From contig NWUY0303931209.1 of the NCBI GenBank assembly GCA_004151065.3, positions 1 through 13,654 on the forward strand: a stretch of DNA of 13,654 nt, written 5' to 3'. Under the pieces are notes generated by a model. It was not told the DNA's origin, did not search any database, and saw only the letters and a program-made list of their open reading frames with translations. Shown here piece after piece: positions 1-8,280 of this stretch. Source of the DNA: Larix sibirica (taxonomy: Eukaryota; Streptophyta; Pinopsida; Pinales; Pinaceae). A program made the position numbers and the translations under genes. The stretch's first letter is position 1. Each line of letters opens with the position of its first letter.

Positions 1-206
1 TGTGAGGGGGTTGGGGTTAGGAGTTGTTTCTCTCTCTAACAATACTCTAGTTTGTCTAATTTTGATGTTAATAGACCATGGTGATCCTATTTATACTTGC
101 TTGATGCTTTGCATGCACTATTTTTCCCTCGCTTGAGAGAATATTCCTTATCTAGATATTAGTGGGGCCCACTTTCACTACACTCTTGTCTTGTGGGCCC
201 ATTTGG
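1..206. other. AT-rich flank, no gene seen
   Basis: No open reading frame or RNA gene can be supported here. A TCTCTCTCT pyrimidine run lies near base 30. The stretch leads directly into the 10-bp repeat array. Confidence 0.5.
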
Positions 207-439
207 ATAATTTAAAGTTATCTTCAGTCAATTTGAGTAATTTTCAGGTAAATTGAGTTAAAATTGAGTTAATGTCAGTTAATTTAAGTTAAATTGAGTT
301 TAATTGAGCTATTCTCAGTTAATATTGAGTTAAATTGAGTTAATGTTAGTTAATTTCAGTTAAATTAAGTTATTTTCAATTAAATTGAGTTTAATTAAGT
401 TATTTTAAGTTAATATTGAGTTAATCAGATAAATACAAG
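207..439. repeat. Minisatellite of 10-11 bp units (TTAAATTGAG-like)
   Basis: The sequence divides into about 21 consecutive units of 10 bp, with a few of 11, each close to TTAAATTGAG; variants end in TCAG, TAAG or TTAG. Larger blocks recur: TTAATGTCAG and TTAATGTTAG lie 71 bp apart, and the motif AATTGAGTTTAATT recurs 91 bp apart. The array therefore seems to have grown by copying groups of 7 to 9 units. The mean period is close to one helical turn, so the AATT/TTAA steps fall on one face of the DNA. The right edge fades into imperfect units around 421-439. Confidence 0.85.
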
Positions 440-897
440 TTACCTTCATGTAGGAGGAGTAATTCATGGGTAGTTAAGAGTCATTTAAGGTAGATTGGAG
501 CCAACTTTGATGAATTTGAGTTAGTCAAGGACCGGGAGTGTTTTTTCCATTGTTTTATAGACAATCTAAGTGGATTCAAGTTGCTCTTTTGAGAACTATA
601 ATGGTCATCCAGTGGTTTGGAAAAATCCTCAGTCAATTGGAGTGGCTTTCCAGTGAACCTGAGCAAGCCACTTATAGTGAATTCGAATTGGTCTTAAGGA
701 ATTGGAATTGCTTCTATTCTATTAATTCATTGTTTCATTGAGAGAGGGGGGGAGTTTTTCATGCCATGATTGCTGCACGATTGTTGAGAGTTGGGTGAGA
801 TTGTGATCTTGGTAACCCATGTATGCTCGTCTATGTGTGTGAATTGTGTGCTTGGATAACGGGGATATTAGTCGTGTTTGGAGTAAGCCTGATCAGA
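440..897. other. AT-rich spacer, no gene supported
   Basis: Short open frames occur on both strands but overlap one another and show no recognisable domain. A few sequences resembling the upstream 10-bp unit, such as CAGTCAATTGGAG near 632, suggest a decayed continuation of the array. I see no promoter or RNA gene. Confidence 0.4.
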
Positions 898-1250
898 TCT
901 GGTATAGTTCCTCCGATCCACTGCTTTTATCAGTCCTCATCCTACACGTAAATCCTAATGGTGAATGGCGATGTTATGAGGGACCTATGTGTGAAGGGGA
1001 TACTGTTGCACCTAGTGGTGGGGTGGAGAGAAAGTAGGTGGTGAGGGATTGAGTTGTCTCTTCTCATAACTAATATTTGAGCTAATTCTTGGGTGCGGTA
1101 TAGTTCCTCGGTGGCCATTTCTTGTCTTCGTCCTGATCTTGCATGTAAATCCTGATGGCGAATGGCGATGTCCTGAGGGACCTAGTAGGTGAAGGGATTA
1201 CCATTTCACCTGGAATTGGGGTGGAGGAGTAAGTAATTGGTGATGGATTG
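898..1250. repeat. Diverged direct duplication, unit about 197 bp
   Basis: Two copies begin at about 898 and 1094. Both contain GGTATAGTTCCTC (901 and 1097), then GAATGGCGATG (963 and 1160), then a GAGGGACCTA...GTGAAGGG segment, and end in a GGTGGAG...GTGATGGATTG-like stretch. The offset is 196-197 bp. On the plus strand both copies read LILHVNP-x-GEWRC-x-EGP in one frame, although the frames around that segment differ by small indels. The copy frame opens at 846 and ends at 1037 in the first copy; the second is broken by a stop. No known domain is recognised. Confidence 0.75.
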
Positions 1251-1260
1251 TGTTGTTTTT

Positions 1261-1407
1261 TCTCAGGTTGTGTGGCCTTAGTTTCCCGTGATGGAAATGT
1301 ATTGTGATTTCTCAGGTTGTGTGGCATGAGTTTCCTCTGATCGAAATGTATTTTGCTTTCTCAATTTGTTTGTCTCGAGTTTCCTGTGATAGAGATCGAA
1401 TTGGAAA
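1261..1407. repeat. Three tandem 49-bp units
   Basis: Units start at 1261, 1310 and 1359. Each begins TCTCAggTTGTgTGgC-like, continues with GAGTTTCC-TGATaGAAATG, and ends TTTTG-TT. The period is exactly 49 bp, and the third copy is the most diverged. The array starts where the 197-bp duplication ends, so this part of the window has expanded by tandem copying at several scales. Confidence 0.8.
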
Positions 1408-2471
1408 GTGATATTTCATTGCTGTGGAGATCCATTACCTCATCTCATGGGTGACCCTCTCAAGTAGTATTGGATTGACAGTGTCTAAGGATGGGAGGAA
1501 CGTTGACATGTTGATGCTAGTAGCACCATATATAAAATATTTAAGTATTATTGACCTATTATTTACTTTGTTATTGATGCACATGCATTTGTGGAGGCTG
1601 ATATATATTGGTTATATAATTTTTCATAATTATTTATATGTTCATGTCTAATGGCTAAATCTATTTTCTTACTTGTATAAATTGTATTGTGCAACCGATG
1701 GCCCAGTTGATAGGATTTTCCACCATGGGATCTTGCCTATGTTTTATTTCTTATATATAATTGAAAAATATATTTTTACCTAATTTTAATATGCTTATAT
1801 TATTCCCTGAATGTCTTTTTTAATCCTCAGTAAGGTTTATATTGATTACACTAACTTTCGATTGCAAGATTGGGGGGGATTTCCGCTTTGAATCTTGTGG
1901 AAATTGTATAGTGTTTTTATATATGTTTGTAATGACTGCTTGGAACCTTATATATATGTTTATTTGATATTTTTTAACCTGAAAATGTATCCTCCCTTTG
2001 GCTTATCTGATCCATAGTGTCTTAATGGAGGATTTACTAACTTTCGGTGACTAGAGTAGGGATTTTCCTACTTATAAAACTAGATTTTTTTAGTAGTTCC
2101 CTAAAATATCTATTTACTATATGTTTTGTGGATGTTTATTACCATGAATGTGCACCCTTGGTGGCTGTAATGTGGCCTCATAGGCTGGTATACTCGTTTT
2201 CCTAATATTCTAGATGAGTTTGTGATGTATCGATAGTTTATCAGATGCACTAGTTGTGAAATTGATAGTAGGTTGTAAATTTGAATTACTGTATGGTTTA
2301 TAGCCATTTATGGAAGATATGTTTATGTTATTATTCACGATGGAAAGGATGTAGGTATTAACCCCATATCAGACCTGGTGGTGGAATGAAACTATTAAAG
2401 AAAAGTGTTACAAATTAACTTACGGGGTGTCGTAATTGCCTAGTTTTGTATTGCAAGAATATGAAATTGTA
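1408..2471. other. AT-rich stretch without a recognisable gene
   Basis: About 1.06 kb of AT-rich sequence with dispersed stops in all frames. Seven consecutive Gs lie near 1873. A sequence resembling a tRNA internal A box (TGGCCCAGTTGATAGG, about 1699-1714) is present without a matching B box. The two longest open frames (1424-1651 plus, 2110-2307 minus) are low-complexity and match no family I know. Confidence 0.45.
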
Positions 2472-3260
2472 TAATCTTTCATAATTCTGAAATAAATATG
2501 GTTTAAGATTAATTATGATCGTTATGGATGTGTTTATTAATTTTTATGTCCTTATTGAAAAAATTATGCACATCTGGTTAGCTTCCATACATACACGTTC
2601 TTGTATCGATATAAACAATGGGGGGGGGATTATTGCACTTGAGTGTCACAATTGTTTAGAAGGATCAAAGTTCAGTTAGCTTGCATTTAGGCATCTTGGC
2701 CTAACCTTAGAAGTAATATTCCGTTATGCATTAACCTATATTCAGCTTCCCTCTAGGTCTACATCTTCCCTTGACCTTATTTTGGGGTTTCGGTACATTA
2801 CACCATTTCATATGATCATTTTTGGAAGATGGATAGTTGAAGCTAGAAAAGATACACACTAGCTAGAATCCTTCATAATTCTAAATTTAATATGGTTTAA
2901 GATTAATTAAAATTGCTATGGATGTGTTTATTAATTTTTATGTCCTTAATGAACAAAGTATGCACATGTGGTTAGGTTTCATACATGCACATTCTTGTAT
3001 CGATATAAACAATGGGGGGGGGTATTGCACCTGAGTGTCATAATTGTTTAGAAGGATGAAAGTTTTAATTATCTTTCATTTAGGCATCTTGGAATAACCT
3101 TAGAAGTAATATTGCATTGTGCATTAACCTATATTCATCCTCTCTCTAGTTATACATGTGCCCTTGACCCTAGTTTGGGGTTTGGGTACATTACACCATT
3201 TCATATGATCATTTTTGGAAGATGGACAATTGAAGCTAGAACGGATACCCACTATCTAGA
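2472..3260. repeat. Tandem duplication, two copies of about 394 bp
   Basis: Copy A runs from about 2472 to 2866 and copy B from about 2867 to 3260. Landmarks keep a constant offset: TTCATAATTCT, then TATGGTTTAAGATTAATTA (2497 and 2891), ATAAACAATG followed by nine Gs (2611 and 3005), GGCATCTTGG, and TTACACCATTTCATATGATC. The offset is 394 bp for most of the length and 393 near the end. Copies differ by scattered substitutions and small indels, so the event is not recent. Copy B carries part of an open frame (3112-3429, plus) that is interrupted in copy A and looks non-coding. Confidence 0.9.
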
Positions 3261-3518
3261 ATCTTACATACATGTTAATGAAGGTAGTAATTATGTAGAA
3301 ACCGAGTTCCTTCTTAGTTTCAATTGGTCTTCAATCATTATGATGGATATGAGAAACTTGCAACGTTCAAATTTGAAGAATAGTCTAGTAGTGTGTAATA
3401 GTGGTGGAATTGTTGTGATTAGTCCCTAAGAGGGATATTGTTGGTTGTGGATCCATCTTATATTCTTGATTCAAAGGTCATATTTTAGCCACGTTTGGAG
3501 GCCAGTTCCTCACCGGGT
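3261..3518. other. Spacer after the 394-bp duplication
   Basis: This unique sequence follows the tandem copies. It contains the end of a 105-codon open frame (3112-3429) whose product resembles no family I recognise and whose first half lies within the duplicated unit. I do not call it a gene. Confidence 0.4.
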
Positions 3519-3553
3519 GTGGGGGAATTCCCCCCACCCCCCGCCTCCCCCCT
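3519..3553. repeat. Hairpin and G/C-homopolymer block
   Basis: GTGGGGGAA (3519-3527) is followed at once by TTCCCCCCAC (3528-3537), a near-perfect inverted repeat with one extra C. Further C runs of 6, 2 and 6 follow, up to 3552. Read on the minus strand this gives three G6 runs separated by short loops, a pattern able to form a G-quadruplex, with the G5 hairpin arm beside it. Function is unknown. Confidence 0.7.
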
Positions 3554-4494
3554 ACTATCATTAGGGGATTGAAGGGGAGAAATGATAATAACTTTTAGGA
3601 AAAATGACTTGCCAAATATGTAATTTTGTAGTAAATTTGGACCATTCATCATTAGGTCATAGATTTGAAGTTATAATTTATGTTGGTGCTTTTTTTCCCT
3701 AGAAGGTGTTAGTAGTTGAGATGTACCAAGACTGTTTTGGAACTATGCCAAGGTGGATTTCACCGTTCCTTGAATAGATATATTATATTTCTTCTTCTCT
3801 ATAACTTGCTTGAATTACTAGGTCAAGATTGTTAAATGCATATAACATAATGAGTATAGGTGGGCATATTTATTGATATATCACACAAATAACTTGATGA
3901 GATGTGTGGGGTGACTAAATGAGAAGAATAGAAATTAGGTACTATGACAAGTAAATATTATTTCCAATACAAAGAAAATGTACTGAGCAAAGAGAATTCA
4001 GTAGTTCAACATGAAATATAATTGCGGATACATAAAGATTCTCATGGATACAACATATTTCAATTCATGTCATATATCATGAGTATTTCACAACACATTA
4101 ACATGAGAAGAAAACAATCATCACATTAAGTGATCCAAATGTGGGACAGGGGATGCCTCATGAGCTTTCATTATATGCATCTATGGATCAATTACATAGA
4201 TAGTGGTAGATATGGAGTAACAAAAGAAAGAAGGACATACTAATATAACAAGAGTTATGAATCCCATAGGCCTAATTACAAAAATGCTCAATAAAAAACT
4301 CTTATAAATTTTATGCAACAAGAATATGAGGAGTTATACTCTACTCATAAATAATGTCGATCCTTTTGCAAATGTCTCTTGTCTCTTTTATAACACCTGA
4401 CTCTCCATTCTGTTGTAACAAACATTTCTAGTACATTACCAGTTCTTTTTCTATTACAGTATAAACTATCGAAACTGATGTTATGCTATTACAA
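3554..4494. other. AT-rich stretch, no gene seen
   Basis: About 940 bp of AT-rich DNA with stops in all frames. It lies downstream of the decayed minus-strand gene at 4495-5720 and could hold its 3' flank or the remains of the same mobile element, but I find no repeat copy, tRNA-like sequence or terminal repeat to support that. Confidence 0.45.
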
Positions 4495-5720
4495 CTACCT
4501 CCTTTGATGCTGACTAGAGTGTGGAATCATATGTGCTCCTTCTTGTTGAGGTGGTTATTGAGGATGTTGTTGGGGTTGACTAGAAGGATTATGAGGTGGC
4601 TGAGAAGAAGTTGCTTTAGTAGCTTCGTTCAATACCATCGTCCTCAATTGCTTCCTTCGAGCCAAAAATTTTGTAATTTCTTTCCAATCCTTACCCATGG
4701 GGTACTTGAAAATTTTCTTCTCCCTAAGGGAAATGTCTAGCTCAGTGTAATGTGCATAAGTGGCCTTGGGGAGGGCCTGGAAAATTGTTTGTAGACCATC
4801 CGGTAATGTAAAATATTCATGTAGCTTTTCAAATACAATTTTCCCATTTAGATCTCCTTCCACATCAACAAACTTAAAATCAAAAATATGAGAGAAGGTG
4901 AGAAGAGAATCATAATGATCCTTGGGGTATAAATTATTGTTTCCATCCCATGGAGAGGGGAAGCCCTATTTGATGCTATTCTCAAAAATAAATTTAAAAT
5001 AACTTGCACTTATTGACAATTGAGATGCTCTTTCATATACATTATGGGATAATATCATTTTATTGATCAACTTGTTAGCGTCCATATTGGTTTTGGTTCA
5101 ATATATAATAGAAACATACCTAGAATATTTTCATCTACCACTTGATCATAATTGTAACCTAATGCCATTGAAATTGCGGTTTGAGCTTGCTCTAAGAAAA
5201 TATCCAACTTATAAGGTAATGTCCCAATGGGAAATTATGCATAAGGGGGAAGCAACTCCCTATACATGAGTCCTATGCCTTCAGTGTTCAATTCCATGAA
5301 CTTGGTGTTCAGTTCCATGAACTTGGTGTTCAGAGCTTCCTCATTGAATCAAACTCTTGTAGAATCATCTTTAATTCCCAACATTTCCCGTAAAATATCC
5401 TTGGTAATTGGACAAATGATTGAGCCATCCCTAGAGATAATGGCTCTCTTTTCTGGAGAATATAACTTGATGAACCATTTGACAAATTATGGAAATGCTC
5501 GAGCTCTGGGAATAATGACTACAACTAATCCTAAACCCCGGATGTTTAAAAGGTCATTCCCTTCTTTGGCATGCATACCTACATCCTTGGCGGCTTGATG
5601 GATGTCTAGAATTGATAGCTTAGGGTCAAAAATGTTGAAATGGGTGTCCACTAGATGCTCGTCCTATGTTATGGGGTTGTTGGATGATGGTTGAGGCACC
5701 ATACCTGTGACAGAAGCCAT
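4495..5720 (-). pseudogene. Decayed gene of about 400 codons, unrecognised family, possibly gag-like
   Basis: A reading starts at an ATG (5718-5720, beginning MASVTGMVPQP) and can be followed for about 1.2 kb to a TAG at 4495-4497. It is broken by in-frame stops at 5664-5666, 5487-5489, 5349-5351, 5235-5237, 4966-4968 and 4555-4557 and by one frameshift near 5095. The inferred product has a low-complexity N-terminus, a central globular part with an IICPITKDILREMLGI segment, an in-frame heptad repeat MELNTKF, and a Pro/Gln-rich tail (SQPQQHPQ). Before the tail lies a Lys/Arg-rich stretch (KDWKEITKFLARRKQLR). A Pro/Gln-rich basic C-terminus after an all-alpha-like body suits a retroelement capsid protein, but I recognise no domain, and a plant-specific host gene family is equally possible. 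No protease or RT follows within the next 900 bp. The pseudogene status is clear; the function is not. Confidence 0.75.
5285..5333 (-). repeat. 21-bp tandem repeat inside the pseudogene
   Basis: TGTTCA-(A/G)-TTCCATGAACTTGG occurs twice (5285-5305 and 5306-5326) with a partial third copy to 5333. The unit is a multiple of three, so on the minus strand it adds an in-frame heptad MELNTKF and keeps the reading open. That suggests the expansion happened while the gene was still coding, or is simply neutral. Confidence 0.8.
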
Positions 5721-6298
5721 GAAAAACACTTATGGGATTGAATTAACGATGAGAGGGATTAATTTAGACGAAATTAGATTTGGAAGAATATACAGAAGGA
5801 AAGTCTATGATAATGTTCTTCGGAAAGAATGCCCTAAAATTTCAAAAATGGGGCTTTATAGTAACATTTTGAAAAAATGGCACAATCAATGAGCAGACCA
5901 TGATGATAAAACTATATGCCAAGAAAAATAGGCGTGGATTCATTAAATTATTATGAACGTTGTATACATATCGGTGGCAGTCAGATACATTGGGGCTTGA
6001 TGAAAAAGCATGTGAGATGGGTCCCACTTATTCCCACCAGCAGGTGGTATGGCAGTGTCAGGCTCGAGGAAGAGAGGTTTAGCATGACCAATTTTATGAT
6101 CCTAAATTGATTTAGAGTCTACACATGGCCTTAGTGGTTCAGGCTCAACATCGTGCATTTTAATTAGCGTTCGAGCATGTTTGGAGGCCTAAAACCATGA
6201 GAGTCGTAGATCTAATGACATGAATATCATTATCCCTCCACATGTAAATATGCTTCCTATTGGTGGGACCCTCTCCTCTATCCCATCACTCTAACAAG
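5721..6298. other. Upstream flank of the minus-strand pseudogene
   Basis: No supported gene. On the minus strand this is the 5' flank or leader of the 4495-5720 pseudogene. It contains a CCACCAATAGG sequence (about 6256-6266, minus) resembling a CCAAT box and several GTGGGACCC-type motifs, but no clear TATA box at a suitable distance. The short open frames on both strands are overlapping and unrecognised. Confidence 0.35.
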
Positions 6299-7062
6299 TG
6301 TTAGGGTATGCAATGTTGGAACATGGTCCAGAATGTGGTTGCAGGCTCAAAGGAAGGTGGTATATTGGACCCACTTTAACAATCCTTAAGCATCCTAATG
6401 TAAATGCTTGTCCACAATGGTATGGTTTCAAGATCATTTGTTTTAGTTAATTTCTGAGCACTTTATGAAGCCCGAGCTTCTTCCAGTCATTGGTCTTGAT
6501 CTTTACTTGATTTTCCCATCAGTTGTTTGTGTTCTGCAAAACCATTACTAGAGGGGAGATTTAGGGGTTAACATTTTTCCCTTTGATGCTCGATCCTTAG
6601 ATTCTCTCCTATTAGAATATTAACATTCGATTTCCCTCATATTTATTTCATCTATCTTGTAGTTCTTCGTATCAACAAAACTGAAACTTGGTCACTGTTG
6701 GAGCTACCACCCTCCATACACCATTCTTTGACTTGTTTACATTACTCACATTGATATCATCATCACCATCGTTATCCATTCTTAACAAATTCAATATCAA
6801 CACTAGCAGAAGGAAAGATTCTTTTTATGAGGGAATGATATAACATCAGTTTAGTGTGATAAAGTGAAGAGGGGGTTGCGGATGATGTGTTGTGGGGTTT
6901 ATCCCTTCATTTTTTTGGATGGAATAAAGAAAGGGTTGGTTGTTTTCCATGGATGTAGACTATATTAAGTGAACCAATGGTGTCTCTCTTGTATTGTATT
7001 ATTTTGTGTTTTATTTCCACATTCATTTTGTTTTTTATTGCTCAATGATCCTAGTCCTAACA
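6299..7062. mobile_element. Putative LTR or terminal-repeat element, 764 bp
   Basis: The block begins TGTTAGG (6299-6305) and ends CCTAACA (7056-7062), a 7-bp inverted terminal repeat with the TG...CA ends usual for plant LTRs. Its right end coincides with the base where the neighbouring Ty3/gypsy reverse transcriptase reading stops making sense, as expected for an insertion into that gene. The five bases flanking the two ends (ACAAG and ATTAC) do not match, so it is not a simple solo LTR with a target duplication. It could be one LTR of a larger nested element that includes the 4495-5720 pseudogene; I see no second copy in the window. No convincing primer-binding site adjoins it, so orientation is unassigned. 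Confidence 0.35.
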
Positions 7063-7064
7063 AT

Positions 7065-7369
7065 TACCCACTGACTATTGGAAATAAGATAAATGAAATT
7101 GGCACTAAGCAATTTTTGTAGTTCATATTTCACTATCTTTACAATGCAAGATTCATTTTCCATTGGGGTTTTCAAATAGGTTGAGATTCATCCTTTGTAT
7201 AAATATGATGAGTAGAAAGGCCAGGATGGATTCCTCTCATGTTAAGGTATTCCTAGGTGAATGCACGACTTTGTTCTTGTAACATGGCATTCAATTGTTC
7301 TTTCTATAAAGGATCTATCCGATAATTGATATTCAACATTTTTTGGGGTATAATCTCTATAGGTTCATT
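7065..7369 (-). pseudogene. Reverse transcriptase, N-terminal fragment (Ty3/gypsy pol)
   Basis: The minus-strand reading NEPIEIIPQKMLNIN is followed by KEQLNAMLQEQSRAFT, EYLNMRGIHPGLSTHHIYTK and KPQWKMNLAL, and after a frameshift ends in NSQWV. This is the conserved lead-in to the RT fold of plant Ty3/gypsy pol, covering the WEY..MkGI.p.l..H.I segment, the PI+q.qRR.np stretch and the SqW(V) motif just before the fingers domain. Stops stand where the family normally has Trp or Arg (TAG before EYLNM, TGA before KPQ). The catalytic YxDD region and everything after SQWV are missing. The last codon is at 7065-7067, directly beside the TG...CA block ending at 7062. Confidence 0.85.
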
Positions 7370-7380
7370 GGAATATTATG

Positions 7381-7480
7381 ATATGTATAAGGTGGATAAG
7401 GCATATAGTTTGATTGTAGGGAGATATATGACATGTATAAGGTGGATAAGGCATATAGTTTGATTGTAGGGAGAGAGAAG
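7381..7480. repeat. Recent 50-bp tandem duplication
   Basis: Units at 7381-7430 and 7431-7480 share their first 44 bases with one mismatch (ATATGTATAAGG versus ACATGTATAAGG at the start), then diverge in the last few bases. The copies lie in the spacer between the protease and RT remains and are far more alike than any other repeat in the window, so the duplication is younger than the decay of the element. Confidence 0.9.
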
Positions 7481-7648
7481 CCATCATTCAATTTTCTTTA
7501 ATATTATGATCCAAGATATAACTATTTATGTGAAGTTTGGTTCATGGAATGAGCTAGGATATATGATTAAGTCGTTGATGATTTCATCCCTAATATCTTC
7601 CTTATATAAGACTAATTTTTCTCGGATGAGTATATAGAAGTAATTTGC

Positions 7649-8280
7649 TTAATCATTGTTTCCATTTCCTACCCAAAGGGGTGTATTGTGATCAATATTG
7701 GTCTTGGAATGAGGATATAAAGTGAGTTTGTTTGTGGAGTTTTGTTGGGATATTGTCATATCTTTGGATCTACAACTAGTATAGGCATCCACATTGGCCA
7801 ACCATGGCTTTCCTAATATTAAGGGGTACCCCCAAGGTTGGATTTGGTTCAAAAACCATAAGTTATGTTGGGTACTCATAGGAATACATGGAAACCACAA
7901 TGTATTTTGGGATACCTTCAGTTTTGAGAGTGGACTAGTTAGCTATTTGGAGGATAATAAGAGTTTTTTTAAATTAGGTAATTTAAGCCTCTCCATATTT
8001 TATTTGTTCATAACATAAATGGAATCCTCTATATCAATTAAAGTATTTTAAATAGATATTTTGTTAATGTGGACATCAACAATAAGGCTACCAAGATATG
8101 TATACTTGGTAGTGAAAATATTTTCAATCATTAGATATATGCTAGTTGGCAAACCACATGGACAGTTTGAGGGTCCTGCTTCTTCCTACCAAAATTTTGT
8201 AGGCATAATTCTTTGAAAACCTTGGCATATATGTGGACATCCTTTATTTCTTGAAATAAAGGAATCTTGACACACATTTT
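7649..8280 (-). pseudogene. Aspartic protease (retropepsin) domain of the Ty3/gypsy element
   Basis: The minus strand reads, in pieces joined across frameshifts, KELCLQNFGRKKQDPQTV, YLGSLIVDVHINKISI, NTLIDIEDSIYVMNK, then STLKTEGIPKYIVVS, and finally PLILGKPWLANVDAY, SKDMTIS and LTLYPHSKT. The ILG+PWL box with CRS-DMTIS and the LTLYP tail are signatures of the plant gypsy gag-pol protease, which cuts the polyprotein. At the active-site loop the Asp is kept but the usual following Thr/Ser-Gly is replaced by Ile-Glu, so the enzyme would be inactive even without the stops. The 83-codon stretch at 7649-7900 is the longest surviving open piece. Confidence 0.88.

Noticed and set aside
1690-1740. 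tRNA A-box-like sequence TGGCCCAGTTGATAGG followed by CCACCATGGGATCTTGCC, as in a tRNA-derived SINE head
   Set aside because: No B box (GGTTCGANNCC) follows at the proper distance, no tail or target duplication is visible, and one short match in AT-rich DNA is weak.
2284-2290. ATTACTG as a possible far target-site copy for an insertion ending at 7062
   Set aside because: The sequence to its left shows no continuation of reverse transcriptase on the minus strand, and a 7-base match is expected by chance in this length.
3112-3429. Plus-strand open frame of 105 codons
   Set aside because: Its first half lies in a tandem repeat unit whose other copy is disrupted, and the product shows no recognisable motif.
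6299-6330. TGTTAGGGTATGCAATGTTGGAACATGG as the 5' end of a plus-strand copia-type LTR
   Set aside because: Not rejected as an end, but a plus-strand orientation is unsupported: no purine-rich tract precedes it, no primer-binding site follows 7062, and no copia domains occur nearby.
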